DNA of 33,227 nt from Sphingomonas sp. 28-63-12. GTDB taxonomy: Bacteria; Pseudomonadota; Alphaproteobacteria; Sphingomonadales; Sphingomonadaceae. The stretch lies in NCBI GenBank assembly GCA_002281535.1, contig NCGD01000029.1, positions 1 through 33,227 on the forward strand, written 5' to 3'. The position numbers were made by a program, and so were the translations under genes. Under the pieces are notes generated by a model. It searched no databases. It worked only from the letters and a program-made list of their open reading frames with translations, and was not told the DNA's origin. Positions 1 through 9,395 of this stretch are shown here, piece after piece (positions within the stretch are counted from its first letter, which is position 1; the number at the start of each line of letters is the position of its first letter).

Positions 1-1886
1 ATTTTACCCGGGTTCGCGGGCGCAAACCGCCCCATCAAGCGCCCCGCCGTCGCCCCCGCCGCACGGTTGTCGATGCCGACGAAATCCTCTGGCGCAGAAC
101 TGATCTGGCCCGAGATGAAACTGACCGTCGCAATCCCCCGCTCGGCCAATCGCGCCATCGCGTCGCGCACCTGTGGAAACTCGGGCGCCATGATCGCCAC
201 GCCGTCCACGTGATCGGCATCCAGGCCGCCCACATCGTCACTGCGCAACAATCTCCAATCGCCGCCGTCAGAGCGGTAATGTGCGATCTGGCAACCCGCG
301 CGAAACACCTGCTGCGAATGCCGCTTTTGGTCTGCGGGTGTGGCTGGGGTCAGACTGTCGATGCAGCTATTCTGGAGCGCCCAAGCCTCGGCATCGCCCG
401 CCTGATAAAGGAGCGTGCATTTGCCCGACACTGTGCCGCCACAGGCATCCCACTCGGTCAATTGCACCCGAAGCGTGTCGGGGATCGCCACCTTGGCCGG
501 CACGATCCGCATTCGGTCGTCAAGCTGCTTAAGGGGGTCAAGCCCCCCATCGGGGCCGGTCAGCGCGTACCGATTGGCCGCGACCTGCGCCGTTTTTGCG
601 CGATCGGCGATGGCCGCATTGCCGGATGCGGCCAACCGCTTCAACGCCGCCTTGCCCGGCGCGCCGAAATCGAACGCCAGCGCCGCCCAGTCAAATTTGT
701 CGGGCTTCACCTTGCCCGATGTCAGCCGCGCCACCTGATCGTGCGTCGAGATCGCGTTGAAGCTCAGCAGCGGAGTCGCCAGCAACAGCGCTACCGCCGC
801 CACACCGAATCCAAGCAATATATTCGCCGACCGCGCAAATGGCGCCCAATCGGTCTGCCCCCGCACCAGCGAAACCAGATAAGCCAGCCCATAGGCGCTC
901 GCCAGCACCACGAAGGTCAGCGCCCATAGCCGGTCCGGCGTGAAGCCATATTGCCCGATCCTGAGCCCCGTCGCGACTGCCGCAATCGCCACTAGCGGCA
1001 GCATTACCAGCGCCAGCGCCATCGCGCCGTACCGCAGCACGGGATTGCGTGCCTCGTCATCAATGCCGTTCCCAATCACTGCATTGGCCAGGATCAGTGC
1101 CCCGATTACACAGCTGAGCAGGATTGGCGTGGTCGACCGCGTCGCCTCCCACAGCGCGCCAAGTCCAGTAAAGGGCAGCAACAGCAGGAAAATCAGCAAC
1201 CCGACGCCGAGCACGGGCGCCAGCACACCCAGCACCGCCGTCACTACGCGTTGCAGCAACCGCACGATCCGGTCGCGCTCACGCATCAGCCCCACCGCGC
1301 CGCCGAATGCCGCGCCGATCAGCAGCGCGATTGCCCAGTCCTTCTGGAGCAGCTTTTCAAGGAAATCGATCTTGACCAGGTTGAACAGCGCTGCGAGCAG
1401 CCAGGCCATCGCGAACACGACGCCGACGAAAATCCAGCTCGCGAACCACAGCACCACATTGGTCCAGGCATGGCCGTGCAGTTCTGCATAGGGGAAACGC
1501 CATGCGCCCTCGTCGCGCGCGGTCTGGAACAGCGGCGCGGCAATCGCGATGGCCAGAAACAGGCTGGTCAGCCGCCAACTCCAGAAATCGGGCGAACCAC
1601 CCGGAATCCCCTGCCAATAGACGATCAGCCCGGCGACCAGCCCAATCACCCCGGCAAAGACAATCGCCCAGCCAAGCCGCAGCCGCTCGGCAACAAAGCC
1701 AAAACCGATCGCCGCGGTGCCGATGCCAATCGCCATCGCCAGATGATCAACCGATGGTGTAAAGCCTTTGCCCAGCAATTGCTGGATCGCCAGCGCCGCA
1801 CCGGCACCGATTGCGGCCAGCAACCCCGGCCGCAGCGCCCAGCCGCCGTCATGGGGCGCATCCTGCTCGTTCCCGAATGCGTCCAT
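1..1886 (-). CDS. DUF4153-type membrane protein running in frame into a LacI-type sugar-binding segment (partial, chimeric)
   Basis: The frame opens at an ATG at 1886 behind a GGAGGGG ribosome binding site and reads about 628 codons to the window edge without a stop. Residues about 20-380 are strongly hydrophobic, with roughly ten membrane segments, followed by a soluble stretch, as in DUF4153-type proteins of sphingomonads. From about position 235 down to 1 the translation changes character: VDGVAIMAPE, a predicted strand-helix, then VGIDNRAAG and AGRLMGRF. These are hallmarks of the periplasmic-binding fold of LacI-family repressors, here without their DNA-binding head. What I see is one open frame. 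I infer a deletion fusion or an assembly join near 205-250. A genuine membrane protein with a ligand-binding tail is possible but less likely. The function of DUF4153 proteins is not established. Confidence 0.75.
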   Translation of the reverse strand, partial: MDAFGNEQDAPHDGGWALRPGLLAAIGAGAALAIQQLLGKGFTPSVDHLAMAIGIGTAAIGFGFVAERLRLGWAIVFAGVIGLVAGLIVYWQGIPGGSPDFWSWRLTSLFLAIAIAAPLFQTARDEGAWRFPYAELHGHAWTNVVLWFASWIFVGVVFAMAWLLAALFNLVKIDFLEKLLQKDWAIALLIGAAFGGAVGLMRERDRIVRLLQRVVTAVLGVLAPVLGVGLLIFLLLLPFTGLGALWEATRSTTPILLSCVIGALILANAVIGNGIDDEARNPVLRYGAMALALVMLPLVAIAAVATGLRIGQYGFTPDRLWALTFVVLASAYGLAYLVSLVRGQTDWAPFARSANILLGFGVAAVALLLATPLLSFNAISTHDQVARLTSGKVKPDKFDWAALAFDFGAPGKAALKRLAASGNAAIADRAKTAQVAANRYALTGPDGGLDPLKQLDDRMRIVPAKVAIPDTLRVQLTEWDACGGTVSGKCTLLYQAGDAEAWALQNSCIDSLTPATPADQKRHSQQVFRAGCQIAHYRSDGGDWRLLRSDDVGGLDADHVDGVAIMAPEFPQVRDAMARLAERGIATVSFISGQISSAPEDFVGIDNRAAGATAGRLMGRFAPANPGK

Positions 1887-2025
1887 TGCCGAAATCCCCT
1901 CCGCCAGCGCGACCAGCAGGATAGCGCAAGCCGCGATTGCAGGCGACACATTCGTCGGGCAGAGGAAATGCAGTTGCGATCGGCGCGATCTTGCCGCACC
2001 GCACAAACATCCGGAGTATGGTTTT
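1887..2025. promoter_or_regulatory. Divergent intergenic region between the DUF4153-type gene and the DUF3089 gene
   Basis: This 139-bp gap separates two divergent starts, so it should hold both promoters. Ribosome binding sites are visible at both ends: GGAGGGG before the minus-strand ATG at 1886 and CCGGAG at 2011-2016 before the plus-strand TTG at 2026. I could not identify convincing -35/-10 pairs. Confidence 0.4.
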
Positions 2026-3135
2026 TTGGCGCGCAAGTTCCTCTATCTGGTGGCGGTCCTCATCGTCATGGCAATTGCTGGTCTGCTTGCTTTCCGAATT
2101 TTCGGCACCCAGCTGATGCGAGTGGCCTTTGTGCCCGCGTCGGCGTTCGAAGCACTGCCGAGTGTGCCGGCCAGCGTCTATGCCGATCCGAAGATGTGGC
2201 TCGCCCGCCCAGACAAGCCCGGCAATCCCGCGCTGTGGACGCCATCAGGCGAAAAGCCGGCGGCTGATCCAAAAGCCGTGATGTTCTTCATCCACCCCAC
2301 ATCCTATCTCGATCGCAGCCGCTGGAATGCCCCGCTCGACGATCAGATCGCCAATGATCGGGCAGCGTTGTTCCTGCGCGGCCAGGCGAGCGCGTTCAAT
2401 GGCAGCGCGGCGATCTGGGCACCGCGCTATCGCCAGGCGACCTTCGGCGCCTTCCTCACCAGCCAGGCTGAGGCACAAAAGGCGCTTGATGTCGCTTATG
2501 GCGATGTCCGCACTGCGTTTGACGAATTTCTGCGCGAAATCGGCCCCGATCGGCCAATCATCCTGGCCGGCCATAGCCAGGGGTCGCTGCACCTGATCCG
2601 CTTGCTGCGCGAGCGCGTGGCGGGCACACCGCTCGCCAGGCGAATCATCGCTGCCTATGTCGTTGGTTGGCCCGTTTCGCGCAGCGCCGATCTCCCCGCG
2701 CTCGGCCTGCCCGAATGCAGCGGCGCCGACCAGACCGGCTGTATCCTGTCGTGGCAAAGCTTCGCCGAGCCGGCCGACCCTGAACTGATCCTCGACACTT
2801 TTGACGCTTCGACCGGGCTTACCGGCGCCCCGCGCAAAGGCAGCGCGATGATCTGCACCAACCCGATCACCGGCACCCCCGGCACTGCTGCCCCGGCAAG
2901 CGCCAATCTGGGCACCTTGGTGCCATCAAGCGACATGATGACCGCAACGATGGTAGTCGGTGGCCTACCTGCGCGTTGCGACGGTCGCGGCTTTCTGCTG
3001 ATCGGGCCGCCACCCGCGCAGATCGGGCAATATGTCCTGCCCGGCAACAATTATCATGTGTTCGATTATAGCCTGTTCTGGGGCAATGTCCGCGCCGATG
3101 CCGCGCGCCGGCTGGCCGCGTTCGGCAAGAAGTGA
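2026..3135 (+). CDS. DUF3089 family alpha/beta-hydrolase-like protein
   Basis: This 369-residue protein begins with a TTG that follows CCGGAG by 9 bp. That start gives a clean N-terminus, MARKF followed by a hydrophobic stretch of about 20 residues (membrane anchor or signal sequence). The ATG at codon 15 lies inside the hydrophobic stretch and would truncate it. The body matches the DUF3089 family: [20 protein letters not shown] early on, and the nucleophile elbow AGHSQGS with the predicted catalytic Ser184. The family is thought to be hydrolytic, but its substrate is unknown. The stop overlaps the GTG start of ruvX by four bases (GTGA), so the two are probably co-transcribed. Confidence 0.85.
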   Translation: MARKFLYLVAVLIVMAIAGLLAFRIFGTQLMRVAFVPASAFEALPSVPASVYADPKMWLARPDKPGNPALWTPSGEKPAADPKAVMFFIHPTSYLDRSRWNAPLDDQIANDRAALFLRGQASAFNGSAAIWAPRYRQATFGAFLTSQAEAQKALDVAYGDVRTAFDEFLREIGPDRPIILAGHSQGSLHLIRLLRERVAGTPLARRIIAAYVVGWPVSRSADLPALGLPECSGADQTGCILSWQSFAEPADPELILDTFDASTGLTGAPRKGSAMICTNPITGTPGTAAPASANLGTLVPSSDMMTATMVVGGLPARCDGRGFLLIGPPPAQIGQYVLPGNNYHVFDYSLFWGNVRADAARRLAAFGKK

Positions 3136-3593
3136 TCACTACCGCCGCTGCTGATTTCCGGGCCATCTTGCCGCATGGCGGGCGGTTGATCGGGCTAGAC
3201 GTCGGCAGCAAGACGATCGGCACTGCCCTGGCCGATGCCGGTTGGAGTTTTGCCTCGCCGGCGATCTTGATCCGCCGCACCAAATTCCAGCCGGACAAGG
3301 CGGCGATCGCGACGTTGATCGTGCAGCAATCGGTGGTCGGCATCGTCATCGGCCTGCCGCTCAACCTTGACGGCACCGATAGCCCGCGCACCCAGTCCAC
3401 CCGCGCCTTTGCCCGCAACATGGAAGACCTAGGCCTGCCGATCCTGCTGTGGGACGAACGCTGGTCGACCCAGGCGGTCGAGCGCCAGATGATCGCCGAG
3501 GATATCAGCCGCGCCAAGCGCGCCGAGCGGATCGACAAGATCGCCGCCAGCTACATCCTGCAAGGCGCCATCGATGCGCTGATGATGGCGTAG
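3132..3593 (+). CDS. ruvX: Putative Holliday junction resolvase-like RuvX (YqgF family)
   Basis: This 153-residue protein has the normal length for the YqgF/RuvX family, an RNase H-fold nuclease. Work on homologues has linked the family to 16S rRNA maturation and recombination. Visible acidic motifs are [12 protein letters not shown] near the N-terminus (Asp23), the central DERWST, and [13 protein letters not shown] near the C-terminus, which together form the expected metal-binding site. The start is a GTG overlapping the upstream stop codon. The gene ends at 3593, one base before the convergent GH130-like gene, leaving no room for a dedicated terminator. Confidence 0.92.
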   Translation: MITTAAADFRAILPHGGRLIGLDVGSKTIGTALADAGWSFASPAILIRRTKFQPDKAAIATLIVQQSVVGIVIGLPLNLDGTDSPRTQSTRAFARNMEDLGLPILLWDERWSTQAVERQMIAEDISRAKRAERIDKIAASYILQGAIDALMMA

Positions 3594-3594
3594 A

Positions 3595-4707
3595 TCAACC
3601 CAGCCTCTTTTTGTCGATCAGCGTCAGCCGGCAGGCGAGATCGGCCTCGCCACTGGCGACAAGCCAGGCGTCGCCAGCATCGACGATCCCGGTGGTAAAG
3701 ACGATATTATCAAGGTACATCAAATTCTTGATCGGATCGGTGAGCGCTGGCGCAGGGGTGATCAGTGGTGAACCGCCGGTATCCAGCGTGCGCCAGGGTT
3801 CGTGGCGATCGAGCAACGACCAGAAGGTGTGATAAACGCCGACCCCGCCATTCGGCTCCACTCCATGCCACAGGCTTAGCCAGCCGCCATCGGTCAGGAT
3901 CGGCGGGGCGCCGCCGCCAATCCTAACCGCCGCCGGTAGCGCCACCGCAGGACGGATGCCGGGCTGCTCATGCGGCTTCCAATGCAGCGCATCGGGTGAT
4001 GAAGCGAGATTGATCGACGGTCCCGCGCGCCACGGCCTGTCGGGCGGATAGGTAAAATAGGCGTCTCCAAGCGGCCGGGTCTGCGCCCAATAGCGATCGC
4101 CGACCAGCCCTTGAAAGATCAGCATATCCTTGTTCTGGTGGTCGAGCACGATCCCTTCGAGCTGCCAGTCGAGCGCATCGGCCGAGCTGTAGAGGATCGT
4201 GCACTGACGTTCGGGGCTGACCGCGCAGGCCGTCATCCAATAGCGATCTCCGACCTGGGCGATCCGCGCGTCTTCGATCCCATAGCATTGATAGGAGGCG
4301 ACCGGCACGATCGCGCGGTCATAATGGACCGCAACCACCGCGTCGCCATCCGCCGTCAACTCGACCGGCAGCAGCCACGACAATGAGGTCAGGCCGCATA
4401 CCGGCCAGACCTGTCCCTGCACCCGAAAGCTTCGCGGATCGCTCATGTCGACAGCGTCGATCGGCCAGGCATCAAGGTGGTACCCGTCCGCCGCCCAGCG
4501 GATGGCATGAACATGGCCGTCTCGTACCGGTGTCCGCAACGCCTCCGCCACGCGCACCATCAGCAACAGATTGCCGTTCGCCAGACGCGCCAACCCCGGA
4601 TTGAATGCGCCAAGTACATAGGTTTCAGCATCGATCCTGCCCGCCAGCGGGGATCTGCCGAGATCGATGTCATGGGGAGTGAAGACCAGCCGGTCGCGCA
4701 AAATCAT
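3595..4707 (-). CDS. Glycoside hydrolase family 130-like protein (mannoside phosphorylase/hydrolase type)
   Basis: I start this 370-residue protein at the ATG at 4707 (MILRDRLVF), behind AAAGGG. The frame stays open further upstream, but that part reads as arginine-rich shadow sequence and overlaps the neighbouring hydrolase. Five-bladed propeller motifs of GH130 are present: AFNPGLARL, then YGIEDARI at 142-149 with Asp146 as the expected proton donor, then HQNKDMLIFQ and RIGGGAPPI, and GVYHTFWSLLD. GH130 enzymes are phosphorylases or hydrolases acting on beta-mannosides. I cannot tell which from sequence alone. The gene lies 49 bp downstream of an alpha/beta hydrolase on the same strand and is probably in its operon. 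Confidence 0.85.
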   Translation of the reverse strand: MILRDRLVFTPHDIDLGRSPLAGRIDAETYVLGAFNPGLARLANGNLLLMVRVAEALRTPVRDGHVHAIRWAADGYHLDAWPIDAVDMSDPRSFRVQGQVWPVCGLTSLSWLLPVELTADGDAVVAVHYDRAIVPVASYQCYGIEDARIAQVGDRYWMTACAVSPERQCTILYSSADALDWQLEGIVLDHQNKDMLIFQGLVGDRYWAQTRPLGDAYFTYPPDRPWRAGPSINLASSPDALHWKPHEQPGIRPAVALPAAVRIGGGAPPILTDGGWLSLWHGVEPNGGVGVYHTFWSLLDRHEPWRTLDTGGSPLITPAPALTDPIKNLMYLDNIVFTTGIVDAGDAWLVASGEADLACRLTLIDKKRLG

Positions 4708-4756
4708 CGGGCGGCCCTTTGCTGCCAGCCGTCCGCCCCACAGGAGACCGGAGCGT

Positions 4757-5647
4757 TCACGCCGCGACCGGTTCCCGCGAGACACCGGCGAGCAGGCGAT
4801 CGATTGCCGCGACCGCTTCGGGCTCGTCCATGGTCGGCGCATGGCCGACATTGGGAATAGTGACCAACGAGGCGTCGCCCAGCGTTTCGACCATCCGATC
4901 GGCCACCGCAGCGGGCAGGATATCCGACATGGCACCTCGCACGATCAACACCGGCACCCCGGCCAGTCGATCGAGCGCGCGCCACATGTCCGGCCCAGCC
5001 TCATTGCCCGGCACGCGAAAGGGTTCGGCGATCTTCATGTCGTAATCGAGCACGATCCGGCCCGATGCGTTGAGGCGATAGAGCCGCTTGGCCATCACTA
5101 GCCAGTCACCAATATCATAATGCGGATAACTATCGGCATTGCTGTCTGCCACCGCGCGCGCGGCGTGCATCCAGGTCGGCCAGGAGCTGCTTTTGCCGAC
5201 ATAGGTGCGAATGCGCGACAGACCGACCGGGTCGATTTCCGGCCCGACATCGTTCAGCACCACGCCCGCCAGCGTCTCGCGCGCGGCGCCTGCCAGCAGC
5301 ATCGTCACGATCCCACCCAGCGACGTCCCGATCGCGACATAGCGGTCGCAGCCAAGCTCACCAAGCAGCTTTTCGACATCCTGCACATAGACGAGCGGGG
5401 CATAGCTCATCGGGTCCTTGGCATAGCCGCTATCGCCGCGTCCGCGCAGATTGACGACAAGGACTCGCCATTCAGCCGAGAGCCGTTCCGCCAGCACATC
5501 GAAGTCGCGCGCATTGCGGGTCAGCCCCGGCAGGCACAAAATCGGCGGCCGCCCGGCGGCGGCTTGGGCATCACGCGCTGGATAATCGCGCGCGTGCAGC
5601 CGAATCCCGTCATTCGACCACCAATATCTATTTTCATATGCTGCCAT
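4757..5647 (-). CDS. Alpha/beta hydrolase
   Basis: This is a 296-residue cytoplasmic alpha/beta-hydrolase-fold protein without a signal peptide. The oxyanion-side motif LCLPGLTRNARDF is at about 37-49. The nucleophile elbow GTSLGG gives Ser109, and Asp242 (MSDILP) and His269 (VGHAP) complete a full candidate triad. It resembles the MhpC/haloalkane-dehalogenase-like branch; the substrate is unknown. It precedes the GH130-like gene by 49 bp on the same strand. Its start is only 37 bp from the divergent selO start, so the two promoters must overlap or lie within coding sequence. Confidence 0.88.
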   Translation of the reverse strand: MAAYENRYWWSNDGIRLHARDYPARDAQAAAGRPPILCLPGLTRNARDFDVLAERLSAEWRVLVVNLRGRGDSGYAKDPMSYAPLVYVQDVEKLLGELGCDRYVAIGTSLGGIVTMLLAGAARETLAGVVLNDVGPEIDPVGLSRIRTYVGKSSSWPTWMHAARAVADSNADSYPHYDIGDWLVMAKRLYRLNASGRIVLDYDMKIAEPFRVPGNEAGPDMWRALDRLAGVPVLIVRGAMSDILPAAVADRMVETLGDASLVTIPNVGHAPTMDEPEAVAAIDRLLAGVSREPVAA

Positions 5648-5684
5648 GGTTGCGTCCTTGCGCGCCTAGCCTCCATATCGCCGG

Positions 5685-7061
5685 ATGACTGCCAACCCGC
5701 AACCCGCCCCATTTCTTCCTGCCACCACGATCTTGACGCTGGGGGACAGTTTTTACGATTCTGTTGAGCCAGCGGCCTTCCCGCAGACGGTGCTCCGCTT
5801 CCGCAACGATCGCGCCGCAGCCTCGATCGGCCTGGAGTCGCTCGACGATGCCGGCTGGATCGCCCATTTCGGCCGATTCACGCCGCTACCCGGCAGCCTC
5901 ACCAAGCCCCTGGCGCTGCGCTATCATGGCCATCAGTTCCGCCATTATAATCCGGAGATCGGCGACGGGCGCGGCTTCCTGTTTGCGCAGTGCCGCGATG
6001 ATCAGGGCCGGCTGATGGATCTCGGCACCAAGGGATCGGGCCAGACACCATGGAGCCGCTTCGGCGACGGCCGGTTGACGCTGAAGGGTGGTGTCCGCGA
6101 GATATTGGCGACAGAAATGCTCGAAGCACTGGGTGTCTCCACCTCTCGCAGCCTGTCACTGATTGAGACTGGTGAGGCGCTGGAGCGCACTGACGAACCC
6201 TCTCCCACGCGGGGCGCGGCACTGGTGCGGCTCAGCCACAGCCATATCCGGATCGGCACCTTCCAGCGGCTTGCCTATCTGCGCGACGAAGACGGGCTGC
6301 GGCAGCTGACCGATTATGTCCTCAACCAGTATTTCGGCGATCCCGGCGGCAAGGATGGCCCGGTGCGGCTGCTCGATCACGTCGTGCGCGCCACCGCGCG
6401 ATTGGCGGGGCAATATATGGCTGCGGGCTTCGTCCACGGGGTGCTGAACAGCGACAACATCAACGTCACCGGCGAAAGTTTCGATTATGGGCCTTGGCGG
6501 TTCAATCCAAGCTGGAACCCGGATTTGACCGCCGCCTATTTCGATTCTGCCGGGCTCTACGCTTTTGGTCGCCAGCCCGAGGCGATTCATTGGGACGTGA
6601 TGCAGCTGGCGGTGTCGCTGCGGTTGATTTCGCCGGCTGAACCGCTGATCGCGGTGCTCGACAGCTTTGGCGATCACTATCAGACGGCCGTTACCGCCGC
6701 GATCCTGTGGCGGCTGGGCGTTGTGCCGCGGATGCCGGCCGACGATCGCGCGCTGGTCCAGGCGCTCGAGCCCGCCCTCCGCACCGCCGACACACCGATC
6801 GACCATTTTTTTCAGGCGAGCTTTGGCGGAGCCATCCCCGACAGCTTCGGCCCTGGCTTCGCCGAAGCCCGGGCTCGGCTGGCGATCTATGCGCCGCGCA
6901 AAGGCCGCGATCATCCCTATTGGCAGGCCGGTGCGCCCTGTTCGATGTTGATCGACGAGGTCGAATCGATCTGGGCCGACATCGCCGAGCGCGACGACTG
7001 GTCGGCACTTCATGCCAAGATCCTGAGAATCCGGGCAATGGGACAGGCGCTGGCTGACTGA
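5685..7061 (+). CDS. selO: Protein adenylyltransferase SelO (YdiU/UPF0061 family)
   Basis: This is a 458-residue member of the SelO pseudokinase family, which transfers AMP to serine, threonine or tyrosine of target proteins and has been linked to redox stress in homologues. Recognisable segments are LRYHGHQFRHYNPEIGDGRGFLF, the glycine-rich loop DLGTKGSGQTPWSR (candidate nucleotide-contacting Lys116), VREILATEML, HGVLNSDNIN at 251-260, and the metal-binding DYGPW (Asp267). The length is close to the bacterial norm. No C-terminal cysteine or selenocysteine is visible, as in many bacterial homologues. The gene is divergent from the alpha/beta hydrolase, with 37 bp between the starts. Confidence 0.93.
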   Translation: MTANPQPAPFLPATTILTLGDSFYDSVEPAAFPQTVLRFRNDRAAASIGLESLDDAGWIAHFGRFTPLPGSLTKPLALRYHGHQFRHYNPEIGDGRGFLFAQCRDDQGRLMDLGTKGSGQTPWSRFGDGRLTLKGGVREILATEMLEALGVSTSRSLSLIETGEALERTDEPSPTRGAALVRLSHSHIRIGTFQRLAYLRDEDGLRQLTDYVLNQYFGDPGGKDGPVRLLDHVVRATARLAGQYMAAGFVHGVLNSDNINVTGESFDYGPWRFNPSWNPDLTAAYFDSAGLYAFGRQPEAIHWDVMQLAVSLRLISPAEPLIAVLDSFGDHYQTAVTAAILWRLGVVPRMPADDRALVQALEPALRTADTPIDHFFQASFGGAIPDSFGPGFAEARARLAIYAPRKGRDHPYWQAGAPCSMLIDEVESIWADIAERDDWSALHAKILRIRAMGQALAD

Positions 7062-7128
7062 ACGACGCCAGTTGGCATTCGCGACCAAAATCGGGCAAGA
7101 GCGCGCAACAATCGAGAAGAAAGACCCA

Positions 7129-8541
7129 ATGGTCGGACAGGAAATCGTCTCCACCGAACCCGCGACGGGGGCCATTTTGTGGCGCCAGATGCCCGGGGAC
7201 GCTGATACCGAAGTATCCATTGCCCGTGCCAGCTGGGCCGGCTGGGCAGCGCAACCGCTTGCCTTCCGAATCGAGGCGCTGCGCCGCTTTGCCAATGTCG
7301 TGCGCGCCAAGGCCGAACCCTTCGCCGATCTGATCGCCCGCGAAACCGGCAAGCCGCTTTGGGAGGCGCGCACCGAAGTCGATACGGTCATCGCCAAGGT
7401 CAATATCTCGGCAACCGCCTATGGCGAACGCAGCGCCCAGCGAAAGATGGATTCGCAGGGCGGGCGCTTGGCCGTTCGGCACAAGCCGCATGGCGTGCTG
7501 GCGGTGCTCGGCCCGTATAATTTCCCCGCACATCTACCCAATGGCCATATCATCCCGGCTTTGCTCGCCGGCAATGCGGTGGTCTTCAAGCCATCGGAAA
7601 AGACCCCGGCCACCGGGGCGTTCCTGGTCGATTGTCTGCGCGAAGGTGGCGTGCCGGAAGGTTGTATCCGGCTGCTTATTGGTGGTCCGGGCGAAGGCAA
7701 GGCGCTCGCGGGCCATCCCGATATTGACGGGCTGCTGTTCACCGGCTCGGCGCGAACCGGCATTGCGCTCAACCGCGCCTTTGCCGACAAGCCTGAAAAG
7801 ATCCTTGCGCTCGAAATGGGCGGCAACAACCCGATCATTGTCTGGGATGCGCCCGATCTCGCCGCTGCCGCCGTGTTGATCGTGCAATCGGCCTTTACCA
7901 GCGCCGGCCAGCGCTGCACCGCCGCGCGCCGGCTGATCTTGGACGAACGGCTCCACCAGCCGCTGATGGCCGAATTATCGAAATTGCTCGATCGCGTGAT
8001 CGTCGGCGATCCACATGCCGATCCACAGCCCTTCATGGGCCCGGTGATCGACAATGAAGCGGCCGATCTGCTCACCGAAAGCTTCGTGACGTTGATGTCG
8101 CGCGGCGGCCGGCCGGTACGCCACATGCAGCGCCTGTTCGAAGATCTTCCCTTCCTCACCCCCGGCGTGATCGACGTGACCGACATGAACGATCGCCCAG
8201 ACATCGAGCTGTTCGGGCCGATCCTGCAGGTGGTGCGCGCAGCGACGTTTGACGATGCGATCGCTGAGGCCAACAACACCCGCTATGGCCTTGCCGCCTC
8301 CCTCGTCAGCCAGGATCCGGCACTTTACGATCGGTTCTGGGCCAATGCCCGCGCCGGTATCGTCAACTGGAACAAGCCGACCAACGGTGCGTCGTCATCG
8401 GCGCCGTTCGGCGGCATCGGCTGGTCGGGCAACCACCGCCCGAGCGCTTATTATGCCGCCGATTATTGCGCCTATCCGGTCGTTTCGTCCGAAGCCGATC
8501 AGGCGCGCGCGGTGATTGGCATCGGCCTGAAGGACGGCTGA
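7129..8541 (+). CDS. astD: AstD-type aldehyde dehydrogenase (succinylglutamate-semialdehyde dehydrogenase family)
   Basis: I start this 470-residue protein at the ATG at 7129, which has GAGAAGAAAG upstream; a TTG at 7072 is in frame but less likely. The NAD-dependent aldehyde dehydrogenase fold is clear: GPYNFPAHLPNGHI, VFKPSEKTP, LFTGSARTG, ALEMGGNNP with Glu229 as general base, and SAGQRCTAARR with catalytic Cys263. The sequence resembles AstD, the fourth enzyme of the arginine succinyltransferase pathway. No other ast genes are in the window, so the physiological substrate is open. It lies 67 bp after selO on the same strand. Confidence 0.85.
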   Translation: MVGQEIVSTEPATGAILWRQMPGDADTEVSIARASWAGWAAQPLAFRIEALRRFANVVRAKAEPFADLIARETGKPLWEARTEVDTVIAKVNISATAYGERSAQRKMDSQGGRLAVRHKPHGVLAVLGPYNFPAHLPNGHIIPALLAGNAVVFKPSEKTPATGAFLVDCLREGGVPEGCIRLLIGGPGEGKALAGHPDIDGLLFTGSARTGIALNRAFADKPEKILALEMGGNNPIIVWDAPDLAAAAVLIVQSAFTSAGQRCTAARRLILDERLHQPLMAELSKLLDRVIVGDPHADPQPFMGPVIDNEAADLLTESFVTLMSRGGRPVRHMQRLFEDLPFLTPGVIDVTDMNDRPDIELFGPILQVVRAATFDDAIAEANNTRYGLAASLVSQDPALYDRFWANARAGIVNWNKPTNGASSSAPFGGIGWSGNHRPSAYYAADYCAYPVVSSEADQARAVIGIGLKDG

Positions 8542-8612
8542 AAAGCTAGGCTACGCCGTCCCCAAGCAGCGCTCGGTTGCACCAACCACCGCTACAGACC
8601 ATTTGGCCTGAC

Positions 8613-9395
8613 ATGAAGACTGATTTCCCTTCCCCGGCGGGCAGCGTGCTGCTGGTCGGCGCCGGCCCCGGCGATCCCGACCTGCTCACCGTCGCCGCGC
8701 GTGATGCAATCCTCGCCGCCGATCTGATTGTGCATGACGGGCTGGTCGATCAGCGCATCCTCGCGCTTGCCCCCGCCACCTCGCAAATCTCGGTCGCCAA
8801 GAGCCGCAGCCGGCATACGATGCGGCAGGAAGCAATCAACGACTTGCTGGTGGCCGAAGCGAAACGCGGCAAGCTCGTCGTACGGCTAAAGGGCGGTGAT
8901 CCCTTCATCTTCGGGCGCGGCGGCGAAGAAGCAGAAGCATGTTTGGCGGCGGACGTTGCCGTTCGCGTCATTCCCGGCATCTCGGCCGCCATGGGCGCCG
9001 CCGCCGGCGCGCTGATCCCGCTTACCCACCGGGCCGTGTCGAGCGCGGTCACCTTTGTCGCTGGGCAGTGCCAGGGGTTGAGCGAGCAGAATTGGTCCGG
9101 CCTCGCCGGCAAGGGGCGCACGCTCGTCATCTATATGGGGGTCGCGACGGCCGAGTTGATTGCCGAGAAACTGATCGCCGAGGGCGTATCGCCGGATATG
9201 CCGGTCGCCGTGCTCGAAAACGGCACCCGCCCCAATGCCCGCGCGCTGCAGACGTTGCTCGCCGATCTCGGCGCGATGATCGCGCGGAAGTGCGTGCAGA
9301 GCCCCGCCGTGATCGTGGTGGGCGAGGTCGCGGCACGCGGCATGGCGGCCGATGCCCTGCAGTCCCTTGCCCTCGCAGCGGAGGCTATTGCGTGA
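8613..9395 (+). CDS. cobA: Uroporphyrinogen-III C-methyltransferase (SUMT)
   Basis: This 260-residue enzyme methylates uroporphyrinogen III at C2 and C7 with S-adenosylmethionine, making precorrin-2, the precursor of siroheme. Family landmarks are GAGPGDPDLLTVAA near the N-terminus, VRLKGGDPFIFGRGGEEAEA, VIPGISAAMGAAAGALIPLTHR and VIYMGVATA. I use the ATG at 8613; an in-frame TTG 12 codons earlier is possible. It lacks the dehydrogenase/ferrochelatase part found in E. coli CysG, so this is the stand-alone type. It heads the sulfur operon, and the siroheme would serve the hemoprotein two genes downstream. The last bases overlap the next start (GTGA). Confidence 0.93.
   Translation: MKTDFPSPAGSVLLVGAGPGDPDLLTVAARDAILAADLIVHDGLVDQRILALAPATSQISVAKSRSRHTMRQEAINDLLVAEAKRGKLVVRLKGGDPFIFGRGGEEAEACLAADVAVRVIPGISAAMGAAAGALIPLTHRAVSSAVTFVAGQCQGLSEQNWSGLAGKGRTLVIYMGVATAELIAEKLIAEGVSPDMPVAVLENGTRPNARALQTLLADLGAMIARKCVQSPAVIVVGEVAARGMAADALQSLALAAEAIA

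Noticed and set aside
210-1762. Several plus-strand open frames in the first 1.8 kb
   Set aside because: They are antisense to the membrane-protein frame and consist of Arg/Pro/Ala-rich shadow sequence with no family resemblance.
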